NCBI GenBank assembly: GCA_019321725.1
Contig: CM033106.1
Coordinates: 19,132,551 to 19,196,550 of the forward strand
Reading direction: 5' to 3'
Origin: Paulownia fortunei
Lineage: Eukaryota; Streptophyta; Magnoliopsida; Lamiales; Paulowniaceae
DNA: 64,000 bases
How positions within the stretch are numbered: the stretch's first letter is position 1; each line of letters opens with the position of its first letter. A program made the translations under genes and the position numbers. Below the pieces are notes generated by a model that saw only the letters and a program-made list of their open reading frames with translations, had not been told where the DNA came from and made no database searches. Below, piece by piece: positions 9,701 to 21,705 of the stretch.

Positions 9701-12586
9701 GCTTCTTTAACACAACTCTTGTGGCAGGTCGAGGATAACTTATCCATTGAATGATATTGGGAAAATCTATCATGACTTAGCAAAAAAGGTGATGTTTTTT
9801 ACTATTAATCCATCTAATACCTATATTGGTGTTCGTACATGGATGCACTGTTTTTTTATAGGCCAGCCTGATGTGAGATGAAAATATGACAAAAACCTTT
9901 CGCTTCTTGCTTATTTCCAGTTTTGAGCTTTATGGTTATTGTAAGAATTCTTTAATAGCCCATAAAAAAATGCTCATGGACCTCATGATATATCAGAGAA
10001 TAATAAATTATTTTAGGATAAGACTTTAGAGTGATTGTTGTGTGAAACCTTGATGCATGAAGCCACAGATTAAATCTAGATGTAGCACACTCAAAGAAAT
10101 ATTATTAAATAGACTACCATAAAAATTATACAAGTTCAGAATGTCTAGAATCTCCAGTAACATAAATATTTCATATATAGTATGTAATTATGCTAATTCT
10201 TGAAGTCAAAACATGTTCATGCAAAACAAATTCAGTTACAGTTTTGAAATTTATAAACACTAGTTCACAAGATAATGCTATAAAACCAACAATTTGCCGA
10301 AAATGTCAATGGAAATTCCTTTTTGTCAAATGTCATCTCTTATCTCCCACAATTGCCAAGTCAGCCAAGTATTTAAAAAATGTTCGGTGAGGAGTGAGCT
10401 ATCATACTTGGTAAAAATGTAGTAATACTCTTCTATCAGATCAACTATCACTCAATGTATCATGACAGTATTTATATGATGTATCATGACAGTATTTATA
10501 TGCCGCATCAGAAAAACCGTGGATGTAAAAATCAAGGTGAGACACTATGGATGAGGCAAGTTAATGAAAAGGCCGAGTAATCTTCAACCTCTGCTAGGAG
10601 GAATGAAATAGTTGAGCCACCTGTTAAGGGGAAGGAAAAATGGATCCTTAACCAGAGGAATTACGTGGATGAATATGAAAAAGTACAAATACCATTTAAG
10701 CTTAACATTTTTATATCTAAAAAATCTTATGTCATTTAAAAATCCCCATAATGCTTATAATGACATTTATGCCTTTTTCATACCTAAGAGTAATACTTTT
10801 GTTTAGCCATGAAACTTTCATACATTGCTTGTGGATTACTCTTATTTGTATCCTGTTCAAATTCACAGAAAAAAAACTGTCCTCTCTCTCTCTCTCTCGC
10901 TTCTGTTAACTTCTCACATTTGTAGATGTGTGTACTTGTCAGGATGGTATCAGCTTGACAGAGAGTGCACATAATTCCAAGTGAGTTGTTGACATTATCC
11001 TTAAAGTGTCGAACTTCATTTAAATTATGTTTCTAGAAAGTGTACGAGGTCTGTTGGACTTAAATAAGGGGTAAGAATGGTTTCGCAAAAAGCAGGGTAT
11101 TGATACACAAAGGTCTGTTGGACATGATAAAATGGGCACAAAATTTAAACCCACCTCGGTGAGGATATAGGGGAAGAGAGCGGATTTTAAAGCTAGGTAT
11201 TTTGATGTACTTTCAAACTCATGCCAAATGTTTTTGATGTCGGCATTATACTCTCTTCTTATGTTATTTAAGGCAAAATAGTGAGTTGCCTCACAGATCA
11301 GCTGGATTGTTATTTAAGGCAAAACAGTGAGTTACGTCTACTGATGCTTTTTCATCCTTTCTAAAATCTACCAAGCTACAAACTGAAATCCTTCATCTCC
11401 CCAAATACTTGCCCGATTTTAGAATCTTCTCTCTAATGGCTAGTTACTCCACATTTCCTTACACGGCCATTGTCCCATGTGCTTGCTTTTATCTTATTGA
11501 TAATTGTTAGTGCTGTTGCAAGCATGCCTTCATCTTATGACAATGGCTGCTGCTCGTAGGGAATTTTCATTAACCAACATGACTGGAGCATATAGGCGGG
11601 TGTTTCAAAAGCCTAAGGACTTTGAGTGGTATGCTCGACTCTTTTCTATTGTCCCTTCTAATTCGCTTTATTGAATGTTGTTCATCTTGAATCTTGGAAC
11701 TTTATTATGCTTACTCTTCAGGGAATTGCTCAACTACAAAGATATAAATATACCACTGGCAGAGACAGATTGGGACATTATTGCAAAGTCAAGTGCAGCT
11801 ACATTTGTTAGAGACTCACACAATAAGGAACAAATCAAACTTCAAAATGGTTGGAGGTCGAAGGCAGATAATTTCGACAATGAGATCGAGCTGTCAGCAG
11901 GTACTGGAGAAACTAAAAGTGATAGAGATGACGGTATTCAAATAGAGGAATCTCTAGGTGCCATTAAGACACAGGAAAGCCAGATGGCTCTCAAGTTGAG
12001 CTTTACCCTCCCAGCTTCTTGTTACGCAACTATGGCCATAAGGGAGCTGCTGAAGACATCAACCTCTGTATGCATCTAATACTAAACTTGCTTATCTCTG
12101 TATCAACTTCTTTGCATCAGCTAAAGTACTGTCTATAAAATGCAAAGTATAGAGTAGATGATACCATAGTGTTCAAAACTCAGAATATGTGATTGCTTGC
12201 TGGAATTTTTCATAGTTATTAAATTTATCAAATATCTGCCAAAATATCTGGAACATGAAATTATATATTTAGGTTTATTTGCTTGAAGCTATTGTGGGCT
12301 GTTTTCTATCTGTGTATGTATATCTGTAGGTACTATAAACCATATAGGGAAAGTAGCAGCTCGTCTTCAGATTTGCTTGACCCTAGTTTATTTTAGAAGG
12401 TCTATCCCAAATTATTTGATGGCATTCACATTTAACTCATTTTATTCGACACTTTCATATTAAATCTACCATTGGTTAGTGTGATTATTGCAAAGCAACC
12501 AATTTTTTGTACTTCTAGGGGATGCTGGAATGATGACTTACCCCTTCTTTGCTGAGCAGGTTGCCTTCCACAAGGCATTAAATTAA
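6741..12586 (+). CDS. PUS7: PUS7/TruD-type pseudouridine synthase, C-terminal exons
   Basis: Eight exons join in frame: 6741-6805, 8439-8617, 9538-9605, 9728-9788, 10943-10980, 11560-11628, 11722-12067 and 12560-12586 (TAA), giving 283 codons after one base of a split codon. All introns are GT-AG. Peptides FVHSYQSYLWNHAASMR, YKIDDIVLPLPGSR, NMTGAYRRVFQKPKDFEW, LAETDWDIIAKSS and FTLPASCYATMAIRELLK are the conserved C-terminal blocks of eukaryotic PUS7, which converts uridine to pseudouridine in tRNA, snRNA and mRNA. The 38-nt exon (DGISLTESAHNS) restores the link between AKK and the Lys-Glu-Phe block. An acidic, poorly conserved insert (about 11815-11970) is usual in plant homologues. The N-terminal half, with the catalytic Asp motif of TruD enzymes, is not found between 1 and 6740. 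It lies outside the window or has been lost. No internal stop or frameshift occurs. Confidence 0.88.
7008..7355. mobile_element. MITE-like element in PUS7 intron
   Basis: It begins GGGATTTGTTTGG and ends CCAAACAAAGCC, imperfect terminal inverted repeats that continue inward (GTTATTTCTGG against CCAGAGAAGG...GGAAATGAAA). It has no coding capacity and is about 348 bp. The GTTTGG-type termini resemble small non-autonomous hAT-like elements common near plant genes. I could not define a target duplication, so the class is tentative. Confidence 0.5.
7486..7680 (-). mobile_element. tRNA-derived SINE (Au-like), minus strand
   Basis: On the minus strand a pol III B-box-like GGTTCAAATCC (7604-7614 on +) sits in GAGGTCATAGGTTCAAATCC. 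It is followed by a body ending GCCGTTTGTCATTCTTTTTT. This layout resembles the plant Au SINE family: tRNA-like head, GGTC.TGGGTTC block, and a T-rich tail after a TTTGTCATTC-like motif. It lies in the intron between the first two visible PUS7 exons, antisense to the gene. The family assignment is from memory of the consensus. Confidence 0.55.
10455..10502. repeat. 24-bp tandem duplication
   Basis: ATGTATCATGACAGTATTTA plus TATG occurs twice, perfectly, back to back. It lies in the PUS7 intron before the 38-nt exon. Confidence 0.9.
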
Positions 12587-15244
12587 TAAGCACGACCTTA
12601 GAACATTGGAGAAAATTTGTTCTTTTCTTGATGGGAGGTGCCTCAACTTATAATACTGGGCCAAGTGTAAGGTGATCATCATGCCTTCATTACTGTTATG
12701 CATCAGAAATGTCAACTGGTGAGATGTTTCATTCTTGTTTCTCCACAGGAAAGCGAGATGATGATCATCGCAATGAACCACTTGGAATCCTGTTTAATTT
12801 CCCCGTGTATACATCTGGTGTGAGTTTCACGGAAGGTATAACCACCTATTACCCATATGTTCCTGCCCCTGGAACATGATATGGACTGGAAATCGGGCAG
12901 ATAGTAAATCTGGTCAATTGTTTTTCATGATTTGGGTAAACCATTTAATCCTGTTCAACTGTGCTCTTGTGTAGTTGCTTCTCAAGTTAGTATTTATTAT
13001 GGATCCATGTGGAACAGTTGTAAACTATCTCGTTGAATGTGCATTCTCCCTTGGTTGCAGGGATTATTGTTTATTTTATCTCATCTGGTAACTTTGCATA
13101 AAAGAACATTCCTCCTTTGGGATAACCAAATCCATAGATTTTTCTTTCTGTTTATTATGTATTTATATAACTAGTGTCATGTCTGTATAATGATTGTTTC
13201 CACTAATTCTAGGAGACTGATGCCTACTCTGAAATGACTTCTATTGCTGGATATCTTTGCGTCTACTAAATATAAACAATTTTGTTGTTAGTTTAACAGG
13301 ATCATATTCCTGGAATGAATTAGTGGTTCTCTCGAATTATTTAATGAAGATAAACATGAGTTGTAGCATGCAAAGATTGTGGTATGAAAAGAATATCCAC
13401 ATACATTTGCAATCTTTGATATGCTCTCTGTGGCTTTTGCTTGGTGCCTCTACCGTCATCGGCTAATTAAAGATGATGTGCACTGGTTTGTTAGCGTATT
13501 TGGCCTCGAGGATTCTTGGCTTTTAATATGTAAGATCAAATATATGCACAAGAAAATTTGTGGAAACCACCGATATAACTGAGGACTACTGTGGTAGATG
13601 AAATATTGGTTGTTTGTTGTGGTTACTAGTTGCAACCATCAACAGAATTTTTCACTTTTTCCCCATTGGACATCTAATTTTGCCGTCTCTTCATTCTTCC
13701 TAACCCGAATCAGAAACTTGAAATGTGATTTTGGAGGTAGATTTTTTCAAATTCGAATTTGGGTGAAAATCTCCTCAGATGATGGCTAATAGCTTCCAGA
13801 ATTAGCATATCGTAATGGTTGCTGATCAGAAAAACGGTGGTCATAAGTTTAATTGTACTTGTACATGAATAACATTACTTATGTGAAGGCTAGTATGCCA
13901 TATTCTTACTTGGAAAAGCTACTAAAAAGTAGGATGTGTGGTTGTGATTTAGTGAGAATTTTTGTTTTGGCTATTTCTATTGAAATTTTATATTTGTTTT
14001 TGTTTGTGTGAGAAGTGAAATTATATTTAGATGAGTGAGGAAAAATGAAATTTATTGAAAATGAAAATATGTTTGATTAAGTGTTTTGTAATTTAATTTT
14101 TAAAATTTTACATAATTTAAAATATTTTTTTAAGATAATGATGGGATCCATTATAAAATTTTCACTGTCAAGATTGTTATTAAATATTTGTAGAAATATC
14201 CAGGGAACCCATAGGCTGATGCAATTTGTAGAATTTTGTAAGCTAATATTTGGTTATGTTGGGTTCTCTCATGACAGGTCAAATCATCAATTTGCTTCTT
14301 TCATTTCCCAAGGCAAACAAGAGACACGGCCATTCCTTCCCTTCTTTCTCATATTTGTTTGTCATTTTCAGTTGTTTGCCACATTCAAGTGATTTGATGG
14401 ATGGGGTGTGTGAATGATTATTGGTATCAATAGGTTTGGCGTGTAGGGATTGAAAATTGAGAAAATATTAGAGTTATTTTTAGTAAGAGTTATTTTTAGT
14501 GAGAAATGGAAATATGATTTTAGTTTTATAAATATTGTAAAATTGAAAAATGAGTTTTAGAAATGAGAACATATACGCCCTACACCACTTTTGGGCTGTG
14601 TACTCAATTAACCAAATAGACCAAAGATAAAAAAGGATAGAGCCTAAATTGTTCTTGTTTTACTTTAGAGTTGTGCTTTTGCACGTAAGATCTGTGTGAT
14701 GCATGATATATAATTAACAAACATAATGCTAAAAAATATGATGGGAACCATGTGCATAAATGACTGAATTGCCAGAATTAACGTAAAACATTGGTTGTGC
14801 GATTTGTGTCGGAGGGTTGTAATGGCCATACCTCTATTAGGATGTGAAGAAGTTAAATCACTTTTTTCGTCCATCATATCTACTTTTAGTTTCATTTTAA
14901 TCTCTCGTCATTTGAATGCACTATTCGGTCCTCTATCTCTCAATTTTAACTCGTCAAAGTCCATGAACTTGTACTACGTTAGTCATTAGTGGAATCTCAC
15001 ACAAAATGGATGGAATGTTCCACTAGTTAAGTAAACCACAATAGATGATGTCTTATAGGGTTACATCTCACCTCATTTCAGTTTGTCACATCCTAAAAGG
15101 TAGTTTATTTTATAGGTTTGAGTTGAATATACTAAAATATCTTACTTAAATACATGTTTACTTGATAAGAGCCTAATATTAAAGTCAAAATCAAGTTCAT
15201 GATAAATGTCAATTTTTTTAAGATAAGTCATCTCATGAAATAGG
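12587..15244. other. PUS7 3' flank and intergenic DNA, no gene seen
   Basis: The first few hundred bases are the likely 3' untranslated region. The rest has only short open frames without family resemblance. A T/A-rich stretch near 13960-14570 with repeated GAAAATGAAA and TTTTTAGTGAGA blocks looks like decayed transposon sequence that I cannot classify. Confidence 0.4.
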
Positions 15245-16921
15245 TGTTGGGTTTATTTAACCACAGGATGTACACAGCGAAAAAATAATTTTTTTAATTA
15301 ATTCATGCTATAACAATTATAACACCTCGGGTGTGATGTGATTTTATCGATTTTGCAATCCAATTGATTTTATTCATAAAATAAAAGAGATTGATTTATA
15401 CCTTCCAACGCAATATGGTTGATGTAGGGTTTGAAGTAATCAATTGCTTGCCCCTTTCTAAATTCCAGTTCAAATGGAATCAAGTGTCTTTTCCCTAAAG
15501 TAGTCCACACTTTGAGCAAAAATACGGAATCAGAATCCCACTAACAAGTTTGATTCTTTTACTAACCTAGGTTTTAGAGTGCGTATGATGAGTATTAATT
15601 TTTAATATCAATCTGTGATAAAAGAATTAAATACTTTTTTATTAAATGATGGATTTTTTTTTGTGTTGGAAGACAAAAGATGGAGAAGGGAAACTATTTT
15701 CTCTTTCTTGGAGTGATGGACGAAAATTTGAAGAGAGTGTAACCACTCTCAAATTTCGACCCTCTTGTTTTTATACTAGGGCCAAAATCCCAAGAGTCCT
15801 ACTAGTGGTATTTTCGGCCTTTTGTTTTATTAATTGTAGGATTTTTGGTTGATCACAAGATCTCCCAAAAATCTCCAACTCTATCTCTTCTTATTTTTCC
15901 ATAATATGAAGAGACAATTATTATCTAATCTAATTAGATAATTCTAAGAACCTTCCATTCTTAGATCTACATCTTTATTCCAACAACTCTTGTGGGCCTC
16001 CACAAATGGGCTTCTTTGAATTGGACGTGGGTTTTAATTAAATCACACAATTAATCTAATTAATTATTTAAGGCCAAATTTATTTAATTAATTTCATCTA
16101 GCCCATCTAATCAAATTAGGCCTGATTAAATAATTTAATTTTTTAATTGAGTAAATTAATTTAATAATTAAATTAATTTATGGTATACATAATTAATTAA
16201 TCTAATCAAATAATTGTTCCATCTAGTTGGGCTTTCTAATCTTATTAAGTCCAATTAAATAATTTAATTATTTAATTAAATAATTATTTCAACTCTTGGA
16301 ATTAATTTAAGTCCCAATTAATTAATTGGATCCAACTCCTTGGATCAATTCCTAAGTTAAAAATGTTCAATTCTAAATTGTTTGTGACCTTTAGGTTCAC
16401 AACTAAACTAGCAGTAGACATGCAATATTTGCAACTTATGAATAATAATTATTACAATTAATTAATCCAATTAACTAATCCATTTGGATTTAACTCCTTA
16501 ATTCCAAGAGCCTCATAAGTCATGGGAAACACATAACAAGTGTATCATGACTACCTAATTTTATGTGAAATAGCGAGTTAACCTATTTCAATTACGAGTA
16601 CCATACACGAAAGATCCTTTCGTCAACTAATCTCCTGATTGAGTGTAGAGCATGGATTCTACGTCGAAACCCTAAATAATTCAATACCTATGATTCCATT
16701 TCAAGTTGTAATGACTCATGATGAATTGTTAGAAAACACATGTCTAACACTCATCCTGTCTTGGCCAAGAACTTTTGAGTCATGAATTATGAAAATATAG
16801 GAGATTTACTTGTTCTACCAGATGAATGAAAAATTCTTTGTTGACAACTCATTAACTTTCATACATGCCAATGCAACATCCAACGTATCCTTTTGTGATT
16901 GTCATATAGTCAGAAGATACA
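15245..16921 (-). repeat. family A LTR, first part (copy A2)
   Basis: It starts TGTTGGGTTTATTTAACC, like the copies at 46798 and 62469. It carries the family's AATTAATT-rich core and the blocks AACACATAACAAGTGTATC and TTGGCCAAGAACTTTTGAG. It is interrupted at 16921 by a solo LTR and resumes at 19963. Confidence 0.75.
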
Positions 16922-19900
16922 TGTAATACTCAAGCCTCACACTACTCACTTGACCAATATGATTCATGCACTATATGCTACTTATATTAATTTACATTAA
17001 CATCTACATCGCATCTTTTATAGCATTCTTAATCATTATACCTCCAATGCTATCACTTGATGTTAGTGGTTGATATCCTACAACCTAATTAAGTGATTCA
17101 ATATTTAGATAAGATAAAGAATAAATTGATCAATATAGTGGATATTCATAGGTTGCATGTTATAGTTTTAGAAGTGTTAAAGGTGTCATTAGTAAGCTTA
17201 TAAGATTCAATTCGATTTGATCGAGGTGTTTCAAAGGTATACATCCATAGATTAACATACTTGGGATATCAGACATGATATAATGTGATTTAAGTGTCAT
17301 AATACAAGGTTCTTATGTGCATGTGATTTTAGAAAATGAAAACTAAATAATCATTTAAGAATCGGATGTCGATCGGTTTGGAGATCGAATGAATATTTAA
17401 GAAATTAGGGCATAATGTATCATCCTATCATATGGAGATTAAAGTAGGTTGTACATAGATAAATAAGTAATGAGAAACACTAGATTAGGCCTGTATAAGG
17501 TGTGAAAAATATTAGATTTGAACCACAACTTGACATCTCAACCTTGCCACCTCAAGCTTCCACCTCAACCTTTCTTCATTTCTATCCTTGAGCCACGACC
17601 AAAAACTATTTTCTGAGCTATTTCACTTCCAAAACCTTCATTTTGAATGTTATAAATTGCTCTCAAGTAATTCCAAGTAAAGAAAAAAGTGAAGGAAGCA
17701 AAGGGAAGTAAGGAGGAGCAAGTTGAATCTAAAATCTATGCATAGGTGAGCTTTAATTCATGTTTTTGATTTAAGTTCTTGAATTGTTTGAGGGTTTATG
17801 ATTTTTAAAGCTTCTATTATTGATTATAATCATGTTAGGATGTTATTTGTGGTCTTTTAGTTCACAAAAGAAGGATTTTTAGTTGTAAAATTACAATAAA
17901 AATCACTAGGGACAAAAACTGTATACTTGCTGATTTTTGATATTTATGCTTTATATATGTATAATAACTTGATTAAAACCTGTGTATTTCACCATATATG
18001 TATTTATATATGAGTTTATGTGATGTATGTAAGTTTAGAGAGGTTATAAATTGTAATATAGTGTGATAATTAAAGAGGTGCTCAAAACTGTCTTCTTTGA
18101 AATTCAGATTCTGTCCTATGTGAATGGTGCTGGTTTTACATCAATAAATCCATTAGTTTTTGGTAGTACTTTGACCTGGTTGTTTATTTATATGTGTTAT
18201 CGAAGTATGGTGAAAATTTGGGAGTGATTGAATATACTTAAGGGTGCCAAAACCATTAATATCATGAAGTGTGAAAAACTATCACGGTAGGAAAATAATC
18301 TGTATCAGTATGTTGTGAAGAGAGCTGAACTTGAGAAGATATATCCATGAGTTTTAGCAATTCTATGATATGGTTACATTTATATACATGTTATCTAAGT
18401 GTGGTAAAAATTTGAGAGTGATTGGATATGTTTAGGGATGTCAAAATTATCAAGCAACTAAATTGGACAGTAAGTAAATATGAAAATGTGAATCTGTCCC
18501 ATTTGATAACTTAGCATATTTCAACCTAGACATGTTGCTATTGAGTGTTAACAATTAGGTACATGATATTAGAGTTATAATACTTCAATTATATGATGTT
18601 TAAATGTATCTAAGATGAGAAATTAAGGTATTGGAGGGATTAGATTGGGTTCTAGTTTGTAAAACCTAGATAACTTGGTGTTTAAGGTCTTAGTATGATA
18701 TTTATGCTTTTAACTTGCCAAATTGGGAATGGTGCTTGATGCTATTTTATATCTAAGATTGGAGGGGAACAATAAACAAATCTAGACTAAGCCACCAACT
18801 AAGTGAAAGGTAAGTAAAGATCTATTTGCAACTACAATGCATGAATATAGTATGTCTTGAAGCAACCTAATGTATTGATGATATTAAATTTGAATGAGAT
18901 TCCTATGATTTTTGAAACATGTCAAGAGCAGGATGACTTACATTTCATATTGAACATACCATTCATGAGCATTTACATGTGCAAGCACAACATATGAGTA
19001 TAGTGGAGGTTCTTGCATGCATGATATGATTTGAGACATGGTTTTCAGAAAGAAAATATTTTGGTTGGCCACAACTAGTGTACCGAGGCATGCGAGGCTT
19101 GCTTATATGATATTTTGGGGCGCCGCGAGTGTTACTTCTCAGAGGATCACAGGGGTTGATAGGGGGTGTGCCTCTGGTGGTTATGAGAGGGTGGACCACT
19201 TGACTGTGCCCTTATTGACTTCGCCAGTGGGAAGACTTCTGGAGGATCACAGGGGAAGATAGGGGGTGGACCTCTGGTGATCCCAGGAGATGGCCCTTGG
19301 ACTGAGTTAATTTGTTTATGGGTATGTGATTATTGATGTTATTCAGAGCTCTATCCGGTGTATAGTAGGTGGGCCAAGTACCCAATAAATGCAATGATTT
19401 TTTAATAAAAACTCTTTAATTTATGAGTACTCAATTTGACACATTTATAGCATCATATCTTAGAGTTGAGTTGTATGAGATTTTATATCATACTCTTGTC
19501 ATGCATGATTTTTACTTATTGAGCGTTAGCTCATGTAGTTCATGCATTGTAGATGATCATGGTGAGACTTGAGACCTTTGGTTTATTGGCTGATAGTGGA
19601 GCTCCTACAGACTTTCAAAGATCAATGTACTTAGATGACAACCTGCTGGGCTATTTTGTGGGCTGTGTTTTTTATTTTACAGTTATTGTATTATATTAGT
19701 GACTTTATCCTGTATATCACTTTCAAAACTCCTTTGTTATAGAGAGTTTGGGTTTGTGATGGTTTTGATAGACTTGGTTAATGTTTAATAACTACATATG
19801 TATATATAGTGTGGCGGGATATGAAAGCACTTTACTTTTATCAATATTTTGTTGAACTGAGTAGAAAAAAAAGTTATACACATGCATACATGCACAAATT

Positions 19901-19957
19901 ATGTTGCGTAGGTTGTTTATATATATAGTTTATATATATTGTTGGGAGGTTGTGACA
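16922..19957 (+). mobile_element. solo LTR, family B copy 1 (3036 bp)
   Basis: It starts TGTAATACTCAAGCC and ends GAGGTTGTGACA (TG...CA). It is flanked by a perfect 5-bp duplication, ATACA, at 16917-16921 and 19958-19962. A second copy with the same ends lies at 35246-38137. No internal coding, primer site or second LTR is present. Near the right end the block TTATTGAGCGTTAGCTCATG (about 19517) resembles a block near the R/U5 end of the family C chromovirus LTRs, which suggests a Del/Tekay-like origin and + orientation. It is inserted into family A copy A2. Confidence 0.85.
19139..19290 (+). repeat. GC-richer island with 100-bp internal repeat in solo LTR B1
   Basis: The motif GAGGATCACAGGGG, then GATAGGGGGTG and CCTCTGGTG, occurs at 19142 and again at 19242, exactly 100 bp apart. 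The block is much richer in GC than the rest of the LTR. The equivalent pair in copy 2 is at 37514 and 37614. Confidence 0.75.
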
Positions 19958-19962
19958 ATACA

Positions 19963-20015
19963 TTAGGATGAAACATAATGTGCAAGGCTACTATGGTGCC
20001 TCAAGTCTGATAAAC
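19963..20015 (-). repeat. family A LTR, resumed part of copy A2
   Basis: After the ATACA duplication the sequence continues with family A blocks (CTATGGTGCCTCAAGTCTGA; compare GTCATGGTGACTCAAGTCTA near 48242). It then fades near 20015. Confidence 0.6.
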
Positions 20016-20039
20016 ATTTAAAAATGTACAATTAATTAG

Positions 20040-21377
20040 GATTTACATAATTATTTTCACTTTGAAATTATCATTAGAACTCCCAATTAAAGCATTTTTT
20101 GTATTTTAAGAATAAAATGTGAAATCAATATAAAAAAATAAAATTAAAAAGTTTTATATTCTTTTATGCAGGTTTTTAGAAACTGGTGTAACTTTTGATT
20201 CCAAATGGTTTTAGATTAATTCTTGAGGTTATGGATAGATAAGTCATTCATCTACAAGTTCATGCAAACTTTGTATCCCATACTAAACGTGTAAATATAA
20301 CAGAAGTTGGATTATAAGTGGTTGTACAAAATGGATTACCAAAACTTCATATCAGAGTTAAGCCTAGTTCTGACCTATTTTACCAATTGGGTCATATATC
20401 TTATGGATGCTTATCAGATTAGGATGCTTATGTCAAAATGGTCAATAAACAAGCTACAATGCATTGCTAATGTTGAAGGATGACTCTTGAACATAATTCG
20501 ATAATTTGACCATATCTCCCTCATCCTGCAGCCACATTTGACAAATGACATATGAAACTATATCAACATAGAAAAATCTACAACTTTTATTCTTTACTCA
20601 TCATTAAAATTTGGCTGTATCCAACCTAAAAAATTAATTCAATCGGGTAGGTGAAAATCTAGAGGATTTGCCAACTCTTGACAACTAACATACTACTTGA
20701 TTATTTAATTCTTCCATTATATGTTTGACCTCTAGTATACTTCAAGTATTATAAATAGGTCATGTATTAAGATTGTAAGAGTTGGAGGGGGGGGGTAGAG
20801 GGTTTCTTTAAGTGTGTTGTATTATTATTTTAATTTTTTTTATCTAAACCCTAATTATTTTGTGGTGATTCTTGATTTATGTATCATTAATGGAACAACA
20901 AATACTTGGGTTCATTTAGCTAGACTTTTGATTTTACTACACCAACTACTAACGTGAAACCTTGATTTGTTACTTGATCCCATAAATAAGTGTTGGTGTT
21001 AAGAGATAATTTTCAAATAGTAAGACAATATCATGATTACCTTATTGTATGAGTTATTTGCTAACATCTTTATATTAGAATCTTCATTATGTATGGATTC
21101 CAATAGTGACAATTAAAAGAGATAAAAATAATAAATAATTGTTCCTCTATTCAAAACTCAAAAGCGAATCTCTAATCATCAGTACTTTTATTACTTTGAT
21201 TTTTTTTAGTTATAACATACATTATATTTTTAAACCTCATAAAGCCCATCTTTTTTTTAGAAATATATTTATGAAATCTTCAAACAACTTCCTAGTGAAT
21301 CGACCTTGGACTTACGAGAAATTTATTACTTGAGACAACCTGCACTTAGGTTTGTAACCTTAAAGTTGTAGCATGTT
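20040..21377 (+). repeat. Athila-like 5' LTR (element 1)
   Basis: The right end, ACCTTAAAGTTGTAGCA, is shared with element 2 (near 41600) and immediately precedes the primer-site-like sequence. The block GTGGTGATTCTTGATTTATG (about 20862) occurs once here but three times in element 2. A G9 homopolymer lies near 20787. The left edge cannot be fixed because element 2 is too divergent there. Confidence 0.6.
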
Positions 21378-21379
21378 TT

Positions 21380-21397
21380 TGGCACCATTACCGGGGA
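21380..21397 (+). other. primer binding site, Athila type (degenerate)
   Basis: TGGCACCATTACCGGGGA differs by two bases from the Athila/Tat-typical TGGCGCCGTTGCCGGGGA, usually attributed to tRNA-Asp. It sits next to the LTR end. Confidence 0.65.
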
Positions 21398-21705
21398 AGG
21401 CAAGGTAAGTATTCAGGTTTGTAAATATTTTTCCTTTTTGAATATTGTATATTTATTTTCTTTATGATTATATGGTTATATATTATCGTAGTCATAATTT
21501 TAGGCATTTAGTTACAAATAATTTTGAAACTTTGTTTGAATTACATCCACACACTTCCACCATGGTTGAAAATGAAAGTACCTAGGATGAAAATGAGAAT
21601 CAGTTGGTGCGTATCATGCATTATTACTTTCAACCTCCTTAAAATTCTTCTCATTCTTGTTTCATTTTTCCTCTCAATAGAAATAACTTCCGATTCAAGC
21701 CAGGT

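Noticed and set aside
12560..13500. Further PUS7 exons after 12586
   Set aside because: The reading frame ends at TAA directly after VAFHKALN, the usual C-terminus of plant homologues; later frames show no similarity.
18963..19199. 78-codon minus-strand frame repeated at 37335-37571 as a possible gene
   Set aside because: It lies wholly within the GC-richer island of the family B solo LTRs and has no domain resemblance; shared openness follows from shared LTR ancestry.
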